Below are positions 52,926 through 61,708 of a stretch of DNA of 64,000 nt, piece after piece. Under the pieces are notes generated by a model that saw nothing but the letters and a program-made list of their open reading frames with translations, was not told the origin of the DNA and ran no database searches. Both the position numbers and the translations under genes were made by a program. This DNA is from Fredinandcohnia onubensis. GTDB lineage: Bacteria > Bacillota > Bacilli > Bacillales > Bacillaceae_L. Numbering within the stretch: position 1 is the first letter of the stretch; each line of letters opens with the position of its first letter. Location: contig NZ_NSEB01000012.1 in NCBI RefSeq assembly GCF_002734215.1, forward strand, positions 372,001 through 436,000, written 5' to 3'.

Positions 52926-53774
52926 TTACACTCCAGCTTTATATTGAACATTTACCGAAAATTCCCCAATTCGATCTATGTGTATTCGTACCGTATCTCC
53001 TTCTGTAATGGGTCCAACACCTTCAGGAGTTCCGGTTGTCACTATATCTCCTGGATATAATGTCATGACACTTGTGACAGCCTCGAAAAATTTATAACAA
53101 TCATATATGAGATTTTCCGTATTGGTCGATTAGCGAAGTTCATCACCAACCCATAAATTCATGTTAAGTTGATTTGGATTTTCTACCTCATCTCCGGTCA
53201 CTATCCATGGACCTATAGGTGTAAATGTATCGAAGGACTTCCGCCATGGTCGGTCTTCTTTTCCTCGTACCGTAATATCCATTAATGCTAAATAGCCAAA
53301 AATATAGTTATGTGCTTCATGTGAAGGAACATCCTTTGCTTCTTTTCCTACTACTAAGGCAATCTCTGCTTCATGATCTGTCCTTCTATCCCTAAAAGGC
53401 AATTCTACTGTTTCACCCGGTCCAATAATGGATGAAGGCGATTTTAAGAAAAATCCTAATTTATCAACAGTTGAAGGTGAGGTTTGAAATTGTTCATTCA
53501 TTTCTTTCCGATGCAATAAATAGTTTATTGGTGCTGCTACGATTTTGCTCGGTTTTGGGATAGGCGCACGAAGCTTGACTTCTGATATTGAATAGGTACT
53601 TCCATAAGGCAAGTGCTTTTCTATTTCCGTTTTTAAGGCATCAAAGTTTTTCATAAAATGTTCAAGCGATTCTTGAGGACAATTTTTATCCCAAGAAATA
53701 ATATCACCAATGTCTATGATTACATCATCCTGCACGATCCCAATTTGGTTGTTATTGAATAAAGCAACTTTCAT
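52926..53774 (-). pseudogene. Fumarylpyruvate hydrolase (FAH family), interrupted by one stop codon
   Basis: Read through, this is a full-length FAH-family protein of about 282 residues, with AAPINYLLHRKEMNEQ, the metal-site DHEAEIALVVGKEA and GYLALMDITVRGKE, and the C-terminal TTGTPEGVGPI. A single in-frame TAA at 53132-53130 follows WVGDELR, where family members usually have Gln (CAA), so one C-to-T change explains it. The frame before and after stays intact to the true stop at 52926. As read, a 214-residue product would lack the last 68 residues including GTPEGVG. ATG 53774 has AAGGAG upstream. The enzyme would hydrolyse fumarylpyruvate to fumarate and pyruvate. Nonsense mutation, sequencing error or stop suppression remain open. 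Confidence 0.88.
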
Positions 53775-53977
53775 TAACAATCTCCTTTTCTATATAATTA
53801 TTTCTTTTAACTAATTAAATTTTAGTATATTTTGAACATTTAATCTAATTTATTATTTTTATAATAATCATTTATTTGAATCTATGATTAATGCATTTAT
53901 TATTGACTTTGTATACATGGTAGCCCATCATGTAAAGTAGGCTAATACCATACTAAAACGACTGTCGGGTGGTAAAA
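53775..53977. promoter_or_regulatory. Divergent promoter region of gentisate operon and LysR gene
   Basis: A 203-base AT-rich region between divergent genes. TTATTATTTTTATAATAA near 53850 is a dyad of the kind bound by LysR proteins, and TTGACTTTGTATAC lies at 53903-53916. The operator is probably here; the exact site cannot be fixed by eye. Confidence 0.45.
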
Positions 53978-54865
53978 ATGGAGCTACAACAACTAAAATA
54001 TTTTCAGGCAGTTGCTCGATTAGAACATATGACTCGTGCAGCTGAAGAACTAAATATCACACAACCTTCTTTAAGTATTACGATTTCAAGACTAGAAGAA
54101 GATATCGGGGTTCCTTTATTTGATCGTTCTGGTAGGCAGATAAAATTAAATGAGTTCGGAAAGATCTTTTTAAAACGAGTAAACCGAGTTTTCTCCGAAC
54201 TTGATGAGGGGTTTCGTGAAGTAAAAGATTTAGCTGGACTCGAGTACGGTACGGTGTCATTAGCCGCTACAAATCTGGTCTTACTTCCAGAATTATTAAA
54301 CACATTCTTATCACAATATCCTCAAGTTAAATTTCGACTTTTTCAGGACACTACCATAAAAATGCAACAGCAGCTCGAGAAAGGTGAGGTTGATCTTTGC
54401 ATTACGTCCCCGCCTGTTGAAGGACGTAGAGTTAAGAGTATTCCTCTTTTTAAGGAAGAAATTATCCTAGTCGTTCCTAAGCAACATCGTTTTGCAAACC
54501 GGGAAGAAATAGACCTACATGAGTTAGAAAACGATCCTTTTGTTAGTTTAAAAACAGGATATGGGATTAGAGACACTGCCGATTCTTTATGCAAACAAGC
54601 TGGTTTTGCTCCCAATATCGCATTTGAAGTGAACGAACCATCCTTGGTTTCGTATCTTGTCCAGTCTGGAATAGGAGTTGCCTTTTTGCCTATGAATGCT
54701 TGGAAAGGGAATTTAGAACAAACTACTTCATGTTTACACATTAAAGCACCCCTATTCCGACGGACGATTGGGTTGTCCTGGTTGGAGGAGCGCTATTTTT
54801 CAGCTGCATCACAACGTTTACGCCAATTTGTGATTGACTATTTCTCTCGTTTTTCGATGGATTAA
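53978..54865 (+). CDS. LysR-family regulator of the gentisate operon
   Basis: A 295-residue LysR protein. The N-terminal helix-turn-helix is complete: LQQLKYFQAVARLEHMTRAAEELNITQPSLS (key parts), then RLEEDIGVPLFDRSGRQIKLNEFG. The C-terminal effector domain begins near 90 (YGTVSLAATNLVLLPELL) and shows the usual two-lobe pattern. GGTGG precedes ATG 53978; the GTG at 53969 is less likely. It is divergent from the gentisate operon, as LysR activators typically are, with 203 bases between. The inducer is probably the aromatic substrate or gentisate. Confidence 0.92.
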   Translation: MELQQLKYFQAVARLEHMTRAAEELNITQPSLSITISRLEEDIGVPLFDRSGRQIKLNEFGKIFLKRVNRVFSELDEGFREVKDLAGLEYGTVSLAATNLVLLPELLNTFLSQYPQVKFRLFQDTTIKMQQQLEKGEVDLCITSPPVEGRRVKSIPLFKEEIILVVPKQHRFANREEIDLHELENDPFVSLKTGYGIRDTADSLCKQAGFAPNIAFEVNEPSLVSYLVQSGIGVAFLPMNAWKGNLEQTTSCLHIKAPLFRRTIGLSWLEERYFSAASQRLRQFVIDYFSRFSMD

Positions 54866-54873
54866 TAGAAAAG

Positions 54874-54932
54874 AAAATTATATAAAAGGCCTTGGGAACA
54901 TCAATTTGCTAGTGCGCCTTTTATATAATTTT
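54874..54932. terminator. Bidirectional terminator, 17-bp perfect stem
   Basis: AAAATTATATAAAAGGC (54874-54890) pairs with GCCTTTTATATAATTTT (54916-54932) around a 25-base loop, between the convergent LysR and acyl-CoA synthetase genes. Confidence 0.85.
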
Positions 54933-54944
54933 CATCATTTCTTT

Positions 54945-56525
54945 CTATCTTAACGCTACAAGTTTTTTGCTAATAAGTATATCTGTCAGTTCATGCTTTT
55001 TCACTTTTCCTGTTGGAGTCTTCGGGAATTCATTTACAATTACAATATGATCAGGATGTTTATAGTCAGCCACTTTGGGTTTAATAAATGATTGAAGTTC
55101 TTCCTCTGTAGCATGCTTTCCTGGTTTTAACATTATCGCTGCACAAGAAACTTCTCCGAGAACACTATCGGCTACACCTACAATTGACACTTCTAATACA
55201 TCAGGGTGAGTGTAGAATACTTCCTCAATCTCTCCTGGATAAATATTATAACCACCCCGAATAATAAGATCTTTTTTACGTCCAACTATTCGGATATATC
55301 CTTTCTCGTCTTTGGTTGCAAAATCACCTGTATAATACCAGCCTTCGTCATCAATTACTTCTTTAGTTTGTTCCGGCATTTTATAATAACCCTTCATTCT
55401 ACCAATTGTATGGCAAGCAAGTTCTCCAACTTCGCCACAAGCAACTTCTCTTCTCTGTTCATCAACCACTTTCAATTTTACATTTGGAAGCGCTCTGCCT
55501 ACAGTCTCTGATTGGGTTATATCATCATCATTGATACTTGTGTAAGTTAAATATGGGGAAGTTTCAGTCATCCCATAGCTTACTAGAACCGCACATCCCA
55601 ATTCTTCTCTTACTCTTTTTACAATTTCAACCGGACAAGGTGCCCCACCCATTAATGCTAAACGTAAGGAAGATAAATCATACTTCTTCAATGCTGGATG
55701 ATTTAATTCAAGAATAAAATTCGTAGGTACTCCTGGGTGAATAGTGATTTTTTCCTGCTCAATTAGTTGCAATGCTCGTTCAGCTCTAAACGATTCCATT
55801 AGGACTGCCTTTCCTTGACAAATTAGCACTCGTAATATTGCCGAAATTCCCATTATATGAAAATATGGCGTTAGATGTAGTATGGTGTCATTATGATTCG
55901 TTTCAATTGCAGTACTACACGATACGTTTATATCCACAAGACTGCTATGAGTTAACATGGCTCCCTTTGGCTTGCCTGTAGTCCCCGAAGTATAAACAAA
56001 AGCAAATACATCTTCTTTAACATCAATTTTTGCATGCTGAAACTCATTTTCACGACCAAGTTCCCGCAAATGCTCTAAACTCATGATTCCATCAGATTCA
56101 AACCTGACAGAGATTAAATGTTCGATTGTCTCTACCCTACTCTTAATCGATTGAATCTGACTCAGGTGATCTACTTGATCGTATTCTTTAGGAAAAAATA
56201 CGATCTTAGCTCCTGAATGATTTAGGACATATTCAGCTTCGTCTTCACGGTAGCGAGTATTAAAAGGAACTAAAATTGCACCTAACTTTGCAATAGCAAA
56301 GAAGATGAGAACAAATTCAGACCATACAGGTAACGTTACTGCTACACGATCACCTTTCTTCACTCCCAATAAACTAAGGCCAGAAGCAATCTCAGTAGAG
56401 ATCATCTCCATCTCTCGATAGGTGTATCTGTGCTTCCCATCATACAAAGCTTCCTTGTCTGGAAAATTTCTATAGGCATCTTCAAGTAATTGAGGTATCG
56501 ATTTACCATAACACGAAGTTAGCAT
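54945..56525 (-). CDS. AMP-forming acyl-CoA synthetase
   Basis: A 526-residue adenylate-forming enzyme. The P-loop is FVYTSGTTGKPKGAM (about 183-197), A5 is SYGMTETSPY, A7-A8 are GWYYTGDFATKDEKGYIRIVGRKKDLIIRGG in key parts near 405-435, and the catalytic lysine is in PKTPTGKVKK at the C-terminus. It activates a carboxylic acid with ATP and CoA. It is the last gene of the operon, separated from the DUF35 gene by a terminator-like hairpin. The ribosome site AAAGG is about 12 bases away from the ATG. The acid is probably that imported by the TRAP system at 61709-64000. Confidence 0.93.
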   Translation of the reverse strand: MLTSCYGKSIPQLLEDAYRNFPDKEALYDGKHRYTYREMEMISTEIASGLSLLGVKKGDRVAVTLPVWSEFVLIFFAIAKLGAILVPFNTRYREDEAEYVLNHSGAKIVFFPKEYDQVDHLSQIQSIKSRVETIEHLISVRFESDGIMSLEHLRELGRENEFQHAKIDVKEDVFAFVYTSGTTGKPKGAMLTHSSLVDINVSCSTAIETNHNDTILHLTPYFHIMGISAILRVLICQGKAVLMESFRAERALQLIEQEKITIHPGVPTNFILELNHPALKKYDLSSLRLALMGGAPCPVEIVKRVREELGCAVLVSYGMTETSPYLTYTSINDDDITQSETVGRALPNVKLKVVDEQRREVACGEVGELACHTIGRMKGYYKMPEQTKEVIDDEGWYYTGDFATKDEKGYIRIVGRKKDLIIRGGYNIYPGEIEEVFYTHPDVLEVSIVGVADSVLGEVSCAAIMLKPGKHATEEELQSFIKPKVADYKHPDHIVIVNEFPKTPTGKVKKHELTDILISKKLVALR

Positions 56526-56573
56526 ATTCAGCTCTCAACCTTTCAACTTTTAAATTCAACTTATCAAATAGTA

Positions 56574-56606
56574 AAAAAAAGGAAGAGAAGGTTCCTTCCT
56601 TTTTTT
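56574..56606. terminator. Terminator between DUF35 and acyl-CoA synthetase genes
   Basis: AAAAAAAGGAAG pairs with CTTCCTTTTTTT. The A/T ends make it able to work in both directions; partial read-through into the synthetase gene is likely. Confidence 0.7.
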
Positions 56607-56612
56607 GACTAA

Positions 56613-57011
56613 TTACGATAGTTCAAAATAGGGGAGTGTTAACTCTTCATCTATTGTTTCATAAATAACTGTAACAGGCATATCAATACTAATTTTATCT
56701 CGGTTCCCTTTTATTCGACTAACGATTCGAACACCCTCATCAAGTTCAACAATTGCTACCACATATGGTGTTTCTTTATCAAAGGGTGGTGCATTTCTAT
56801 GAACAACCGTATAGCTGTAAATTCTCCCCTTTCCACTAGCTTCAACCCAAGTGATCTTTTCAGAGAAGCAGTGTGGACAGAGATATCTAGGATAAAAGAT
56901 ATGATTCTTGCAATCCTCACAATATTGAATGATTAGTTTGTTATTTTTTACACCTTCCCAAAATGTCCGATTGTCATTATCGACTAATGGTCTCGGTTTA
57001 CGTTGTTCCAT
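56613..57011 (-). CDS. DUF35 zinc-ribbon/OB-fold protein, thiolase partner
   Basis: A 132-residue protein. The zinc ribbon has C-E-D-C (QYCEDCKNH) and C-P-H-C (YLCPHCFSE), followed by an OB fold (GRIYSYTVVHRNAPPFDKETPYVVAIVELD, key parts). Such proteins bind thiolase-like partners and present acyl-CoA, for example the C-terminal half of ChsH2 with Ltp2. GGGAGG precedes the ATG, one base after the thiolase-like stop, so the two products are probably a complex. It is needed for activity in the characterised pairs. Confidence 0.9.
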   Translation of the reverse strand: MEQRKPRPLVDNDNRTFWEGVKNNKLIIQYCEDCKNHIFYPRYLCPHCFSEKITWVEASGKGRIYSYTVVHRNAPPFDKETPYVVAIVELDEGVRIVSRIKGNRDKISIDMPVTVIYETIDEELTLPYFELS

Positions 57012-57012
57012 A

Positions 57013-58146
57013 TCAATCCCTCCCCAGTATCAAAGTAGATGTAGAGGAAAGCGTACCGCCGGTACCATTAACTAATGCAATTTTTGCATCTTCGACTTGT
57101 CGTGCACCACACTCACCTCGTAATTGCTGAGTTGCTTCGATTATTAAGAAAATACCGTACATTCCTGGATGACAGTATGAAAGACCTCCTCCATTTGTAT
57201 TTAAAGGGAAACTGCCACCTGGCGCTGTTCGTTGGTTACTTACAAAGTCGCCTCCTTCTCCGGGCTTACAGAAACCAAGAGATTCTAATGTTAATAGAAC
57301 AGTAATCGTGAAAGAATCGTAAACTTGCACGATATCAATTTCATCGTGAGTAACTCCTGCCATTTCCATTGCACGTTTCCCAGATTCACGGGCTCCAGTT
57401 ACAGTTAAATCCGGCATTTGTGCAACCGAATTATGCGTATGCGTTTCCCCATGACCCAAGATCCAGACTGGTCGGTTCTTTGCTCTTGCAGCTGCCTCGG
57501 CAGAGGCGACCACAATTGCCCCACCTCCATCATTAACTAAGCAGCAATCTAGTAAATGGAGAGGTTCAGCAATCATGGGAGAATTAAGAACATCATCAAT
57601 AGTAAGCGGTTTTTGCATCTGAGCTTTCTCATTCAACATTGCCCATTTCCTCGTTGCGACTGCGATCTCAGCAAGATGTTCTGAGGTTGTTCCATACTGA
57701 TGCATATGCCGCATCGCAGCCATTGCATAGTGCCCTACTGGAGTCGGAAATCCGAATGGCTCTTCATACGTTAAAGTTAATTCTTTAAGAAATGGATAGC
57801 GATTTGTTCGATTGGTACTGCCATATGTAATGAGTGCAACATTAAAAAGGCCCGCTTTAATTCCCGCTACTGCATGTGCTACATGTGATTCGAAGGATGA
57901 ACCACCAATATTCGTACTATCTGTATATTTAGGCGAGATGCCCAAATATTCTCCTAACATTAAGTTTGGAAATTGGGCCCAGTTTCCTGCAGTGAACAAT
58001 GCCTCTACATCGTCTTTTGTAAAACCTGCATCATCTAGTGCCCGTTTCGCTGCTTGTGCTTGAAGCTGCAACACATTACTCCCTGGTAATTTTCCTAAAT
58101 CCGCTTCAGCTACACCAACAACGGCAGCTATACGTTCAGATTTCAT
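57013..58146 (-). CDS. Thiolase-like protein of SCP-x/Ltp2 type, no nucleophilic Cys
   Basis: A protein of about 377 residues with the thiolase fold. Where thiolases have the nucleophilic cysteine in N-x-x-C-x-S-G, this reads TNIGGSSFESHVAHAV (about 78-93), with no cysteine. The C-terminal GGGLSYCHPGMYG keeps the conserved His and a cysteine. This pattern resembles the lipid-transfer-type aldolases (Ltp2, DitF), which cleave beta-hydroxyacyl-CoA by retro-aldol reaction with a DUF35 partner. GAGGGG precedes ATG 58146; the GTG at 58155 is too close to it. It adjoins DUF35 and two MaoC genes. Classical thiolysis is unlikely. Confidence 0.88.
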   Translation of the reverse strand: MKSERIAAVVGVAEADLGKLPGSNVLQLQAQAAKRALDDAGFTKDDVEALFTAGNWAQFPNLMLGEYLGISPKYTDSTNIGGSSFESHVAHAVAGIKAGLFNVALITYGSTNRTNRYPFLKELTLTYEEPFGFPTPVGHYAMAAMRHMHQYGTTSEHLAEIAVATRKWAMLNEKAQMQKPLTIDDVLNSPMIAEPLHLLDCCLVNDGGGAIVVASAEAAARAKNRPVWILGHGETHTHNSVAQMPDLTVTGARESGKRAMEMAGVTHDEIDIVQVYDSFTITVLLTLESLGFCKPGEGGDFVSNQRTAPGGSFPLNTNGGGLSYCHPGMYGIFLIIEATQQLRGECGARQVEDAKIALVNGTGGTLSSTSTLILGRD

Positions 58147-58172
58147 ATTTTTCACACCCCTCTTCTTTCTTA

Positions 58173-58580
58173 TTAATGATAAAATGTGATGGTTGCATCA
58201 CCTGTAATAACTTGTTTTTCTGGCGTTTCTGATGAAATCTTAAAGACGATAGTTTTATTTTCCTCATCTTTGGCAACGACCTTTGCTCGGCAAGTAACGA
58301 CATCTCCCGGGAATATCATGCCTGTAAATCGAACATTTAGATTACTTACAAATCCTTTATTTCCGGCCAGATTTGTGAGTAATTGTCCGATATATCCAAC
58401 ACTGAGCATTCCATGTGCAATGACACCTGGTAGGCCTGCGTTTTTAGCTGTTTCTTCATCTGTATGAATTAAATTAAAATCCCCTGATGCACCAGCATAT
58501 TGAACCAAATGAACCTTTTCAATTGGAGGTTTTACAAGCGGTTTCAATTCTTGATTGATTTCAAATTCACTCCATTGCAT
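58173..58580 (-). CDS. MaoC-type enoyl-CoA hydratase, small subunit
   Basis: A 135-residue single hot-dog domain with the hydratase-2 motif YAGASGDFNLIHTDEETAKNAG and GVIAHGMLSVG (about 28-60), containing the catalytic Asp and His. GGAGG lies before the ATG, fourteen bases after the neighbouring MaoC-like gene. Paired with the protein at 58595 it would form a heteromeric enoyl-CoA hydratase, as ChsH1 does with ChsH2. It adds water to the enoyl-CoA formed by the acyl-CoA dehydrogenase. Confidence 0.9.
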   Translation of the reverse strand: MQWSEFEINQELKPLVKPPIEKVHLVQYAGASGDFNLIHTDEETAKNAGLPGVIAHGMLSVGYIGQLLTNLAGNKGFVSNLNVRFTGMIFPGDVVTCRAKVVAKDEENKTIVFKISSETPEKQVITGDATITFYH

Positions 58581-58594
58581 CTAAGCCATCCTCC

Positions 58595-59026
58595 TTAACG
58601 ATAGATAATAGTTGTTTTTGATGAAAACACATATTTCCCTTCTAAATCTTCACCTTTCGTTTCTAAAATGATGAATAACATTTTCCCACCATTTTTACCA
58701 TCCTTTTCAAAAACATCTACCACTTCACTTACACAACGTAGAATATCTCCGGCAACAATCGGCCGCTTATATATAAACTCCTGTCCCCCATGCAATGTAC
58801 GGCTTTTATCCATATTACTTAATCCTGGTTTAGGGATTGTAAGGGTCATTGGAAAGGTCGGTGGAGCAATCAAGCTACTATACCCTTGCTCTTTCGCTGC
58901 AGTTTCATCATGATAAATGGGATTATCGTCTCCAATTGCTCTTGCAAACGCTCGAATAGCACCTTTTTCAATTTCAAATTCGTGAACCTCACTCTTGCAA
59001 CCGACAATGCTTTTATCTACTAACAT
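58595..59026 (-). CDS. MaoC-like N-terminal hot-dog protein (FAS1-like dehydratase)
   Basis: A 143-residue hot-dog protein with EIEKGAIRAFARAIGDDNPIYHDETAAKEQGY, APPTFPMTL and LHGGQEFIYKRPIVAGDILRC in key parts, the MaoC-dehydratase N-terminal type. It keeps Gly-Asp but lacks the full catalytic His motif of its neighbour, so it is probably the CoA-binding, structural half of a heterodimer. AAAGG lies nine bases before ATG 59026; a TTG at 59035 is the alternative. It corresponds to the N-terminal half of ChsH2-like proteins, with the DUF35 half coded separately. Confidence 0.88.
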   Translation of the reverse strand: MLVDKSIVGCKSEVHEFEIEKGAIRAFARAIGDDNPIYHDETAAKEQGYSSLIAPPTFPMTLTIPKPGLSNMDKSRTLHGGQEFIYKRPIVAGDILRCVSEVVDVFEKDGKNGGKMLFIILETKGEDLEGKYVFSSKTTIIYR

Positions 59027-59086
59027 AGCTATCAACCTACCTTTATTTCATTCTAGTAATGAAAGTTTTAAAATTTAGCGATAATG

Positions 59087-59848
59087 TTAGCTCTCACCAC
59101 CACCAATATTAATGCAGTCTCCAGCAACATAACTAGAATCATCACTAACTAAGAAAGCAACTACATTTGCAACATCCTCTGGATTTCCGACTCTTCGCAT
59201 TGGAATGCGCTTACTAGCATCATTTACCATTTGCTCAAAAGTAATGCCACGTCTCTCTGCTGTAGCTCTTGTCATATCAGTTGCAATAAAACCAGGGGCT
59301 ACGCAATTTACGTTGATATTAAACTGACCAAGTTCTAATGCTAATGTGCGAGTCAATGCTTTTATACCTGCCTTAGCAGATGAGTAATTTGCCTGACCTC
59401 GCTTACCCGATGATCCTAAACTGCTAGTATTAACAATCTTTCCATAACGTTGTTCTACCATATGCTTTTGAACAGCTTTGCAAAATAAAAAGCTTCCTTT
59501 TAAATGGGTATCAAGTACGATATCCCAATCACTTTCTGTCATCTTGAATACAAGATTGTCTTTTGTTACACCTGCGTTATTTACGAGGATATCAACTCTT
59601 CCAAAATGAGATACTACTTTATCGACAGCATTTTCTATTTCTTCCGCTACTGTTACATTACAGCCAACTGCAATAGCTTCTCCGCCAGATGCCTGAATTG
59701 TACCAACTGTTTCCATTCCAAATTCCTCTTTTAGATCAATAACGGCCACTTTTGCTCCTTCGGCCGCTAATTTAATTGCAGTCGCAGCTCCAATACCTTT
59801 CCCAGATCCCGTTACAATTGCTACTTTTCCTTCTAAACGTCTTATCAT
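59087..59848 (-). CDS. SDR-family 3-oxoacyl reductase / 3-hydroxyacyl-CoA dehydrogenase
   Basis: A 253-residue short-chain dehydrogenase of FabG type. The cofactor site is TGSGKGIGAAT (about 14-24), with D38 in VIDLKEE favouring NAD(H). NNAG is near 90, and the active site is S-x13-Y-S-S-A-K (NTSSLGSSGKRGQANYSSAK). VNCVAPGFIATDM and the ending CINIGGGES are typical. In this operon it probably oxidises a hydroxyacyl-CoA or a related alcohol; fatty-acid synthesis is unlikely from the context. The GGGAG ribosome site is a little far from the ATG. Confidence 0.92.
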   Translation of the reverse strand: MIRRLEGKVAIVTGSGKGIGAATAIKLAAEGAKVAVIDLKEEFGMETVGTIQASGGEAIAVGCNVTVAEEIENAVDKVVSHFGRVDILVNNAGVTKDNLVFKMTESDWDIVLDTHLKGSFLFCKAVQKHMVEQRYGKIVNTSSLGSSGKRGQANYSSAKAGIKALTRTLALELGQFNINVNCVAPGFIATDMTRATAERRGITFEQMVNDASKRIPMRRVGNPEDVANVVAFLVSDDSSYVAGDCINIGGGES

Positions 59849-59871
59849 TCTTTTAACATCTCCCTTTGCTT

Positions 59872-61656
59872 TTAATAGGTATATCCTTCTTTATTAATTA
59901 CACTATCTGCAATGCGTCGTTTTACAGGAACAGTGTTAATTAAAAACTTACGTAACCAATTATCAATTGTCGAAAGATCATTCGTTAATTCTTGCCCATT
60001 TACGACAGCCATTAGACTTCTTTTCGCAAATCGAGCTAAAATTTCAAATGACTCATTGATAAAAGTATTGGTTATTTGAACTGCTAACACTGCTTTATGT
60101 TCCCCTTGCTTCTTTATTATTTTTTTTGTGCGCAACAAAGCAGAGTCCATCGCATACAGCTGAATAATCATATCTGCAAGATTACTACTTATCTCCTGTT
60201 CTTGCTTTAATTGTTCTCCATAATAATCCATAACCTTATCAAGGGTATAAGCATATAGTTTTCTTGAAAATTGAACTAATTGAGCAGAGTTATTTAAAGA
60301 AGAAGATTCAGAAATTTCTTCAGCGATTTCTGGTAGTGTGACATCCAAACTTTCCTGTAACTGGTTGAGTTGACCCTTTGCTATTCGACTAGTAATGGTA
60401 TTGGTAATAAATAAACGGTTTATTTCATTCGTACCTTCAAAGATCCGCTTTATTCTTGAATCACGATAAATTTCTTCTATTATATATTCCTGCATATATC
60501 CGTATCCGCCATGTATCTGTAAACCCTCATCTGCAGCAAAATCGAGTGTCTCTGAACCAAACACCTTATTAATTGCACACTCAAGCATGTATTCACTAAT
60601 CGCTTTTCTTGAAATTTCCCCTAAATCGGGATTTCCAAAATCAAGTTGACTCAATCCTGCATCAAAAAGATTTGCTGTTCGATATACCATACTTTCTAAA
60701 ACAAATGTTTTAATGTTAATATCCGCTAACTTTTGAGCAATTAATGGAAATGAGGAAATTTTCTTACCAAATTGAATTCGCTGATTTGCATACTTACAGG
60801 ATACTGTTAAAGCTTCTTTTGTTGTTCCTAAGCAATTTGCCCCCACCGAAAGACGGCCAAAATTTAATACATTAAAAGCTATTAAATGACCTTTTCCTAT
60901 CTTTCCTAATAAGTTAGATGCCGGTACTTGCACATCCTCAAAGCTTATAGAACAGGTTGAGGAGGCTTTTAATCCCATTTTTTTCTCTTCTGGACCTATT
61001 GTTAAACCTTTTGATTCTCTTTCTACAATAAAGGCACTAAAATCAGTTCCATTTACCTTTGCAAAAACAACAAAGATATCTGCGAATCCTGCATTTGTAA
61101 TAAACACTTTATTCCCATTTAATATGTAGCTCTGGCCATCATCAGAAAGCTTCGCACTCGTTTTTATACCAGAGGCATCAGTACCAGATGATGGTTCAGT
61201 TAATGCAAAAGCTGTAGCGAGGCTACCGGAAACTAGCCCTGGCAAATATTTCTCTCTTTGTTCCGATGTACCAAAAAAGACAATCGGAAGAGCTCCGATA
61301 CCTACTTGACCGCCAATCGTCATGGTCAGTGAGCTTGTATGGACGTTGAGTGATTCTTTCATTAATGCAAACCTTACTCCATCAAGACCTAATCCCCCAT
61401 ATTCTTCTGGAAGGGAAGCCCCAAGCAGTCCCACATCCCCTGCTTTTTTTAATATTTTCCTAGTTAGATCGTAATTTAATGTTTTTGCTGCCTCACCAAG
61501 AGAAATAACTTCCTTTTCAACGAAGTCTTTAGTTGTCTTGGCAATCATATGGTGTTCTTCCAAGAAATCCTCTGGTGTAAATACCTCATTGAAGTCCGTT
61601 TCTTTGGTAATAAACAAACCACCTTTATCATTTGTAAGCTCATTTGTTACTTTCAA
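59872..61656 (-). CDS. Acyl-CoA dehydrogenase with C-terminal extension
   Basis: A protein of about 594 residues, the FadE/VLCAD-like length. It shows LGASLPEEYGGLGLDG, the FAD loop FALTEPSSGTDASG, VFITNAGFADIFVVFAKV, IHGGYGYMQEYIIEEIYRD and RIKRIFEGTNEINR, where the glutamate of FEGTN is the likely catalytic base. The C-terminal 170 residues are the extra helical domain. GAGGAG lies eight bases before a TTG at 61656; the GTG at 61665 is too close. It follows dctM in the operon and would start the oxidation of the activated acid by making the 2-enoyl-CoA. Confidence 0.94.
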   Translation of the reverse strand: MKVTNELTNDKGGLFITKETDFNEVFTPEDFLEEHHMIAKTTKDFVEKEVISLGEAAKTLNYDLTRKILKKAGDVGLLGASLPEEYGGLGLDGVRFALMKESLNVHTSSLTMTIGGQVGIGALPIVFFGTSEQREKYLPGLVSGSLATAFALTEPSSGTDASGIKTSAKLSDDGQSYILNGNKVFITNAGFADIFVVFAKVNGTDFSAFIVERESKGLTIGPEEKKMGLKASSTCSISFEDVQVPASNLLGKIGKGHLIAFNVLNFGRLSVGANCLGTTKEALTVSCKYANQRIQFGKKISSFPLIAQKLADINIKTFVLESMVYRTANLFDAGLSQLDFGNPDLGEISRKAISEYMLECAINKVFGSETLDFAADEGLQIHGGYGYMQEYIIEEIYRDSRIKRIFEGTNEINRLFITNTITSRIAKGQLNQLQESLDVTLPEIAEEISESSSLNNSAQLVQFSRKLYAYTLDKVMDYYGEQLKQEQEISSNLADMIIQLYAMDSALLRTKKIIKKQGEHKAVLAVQITNTFINESFEILARFAKRSLMAVVNGQELTNDLSTIDNWLRKFLINTVPVKRRIADSVINKEGYTY

Positions 61657-61708
61657 TATCAACACTCCTCGATGATTCTTAATCTTTATCCAAATTTACT
61701 AATATACG

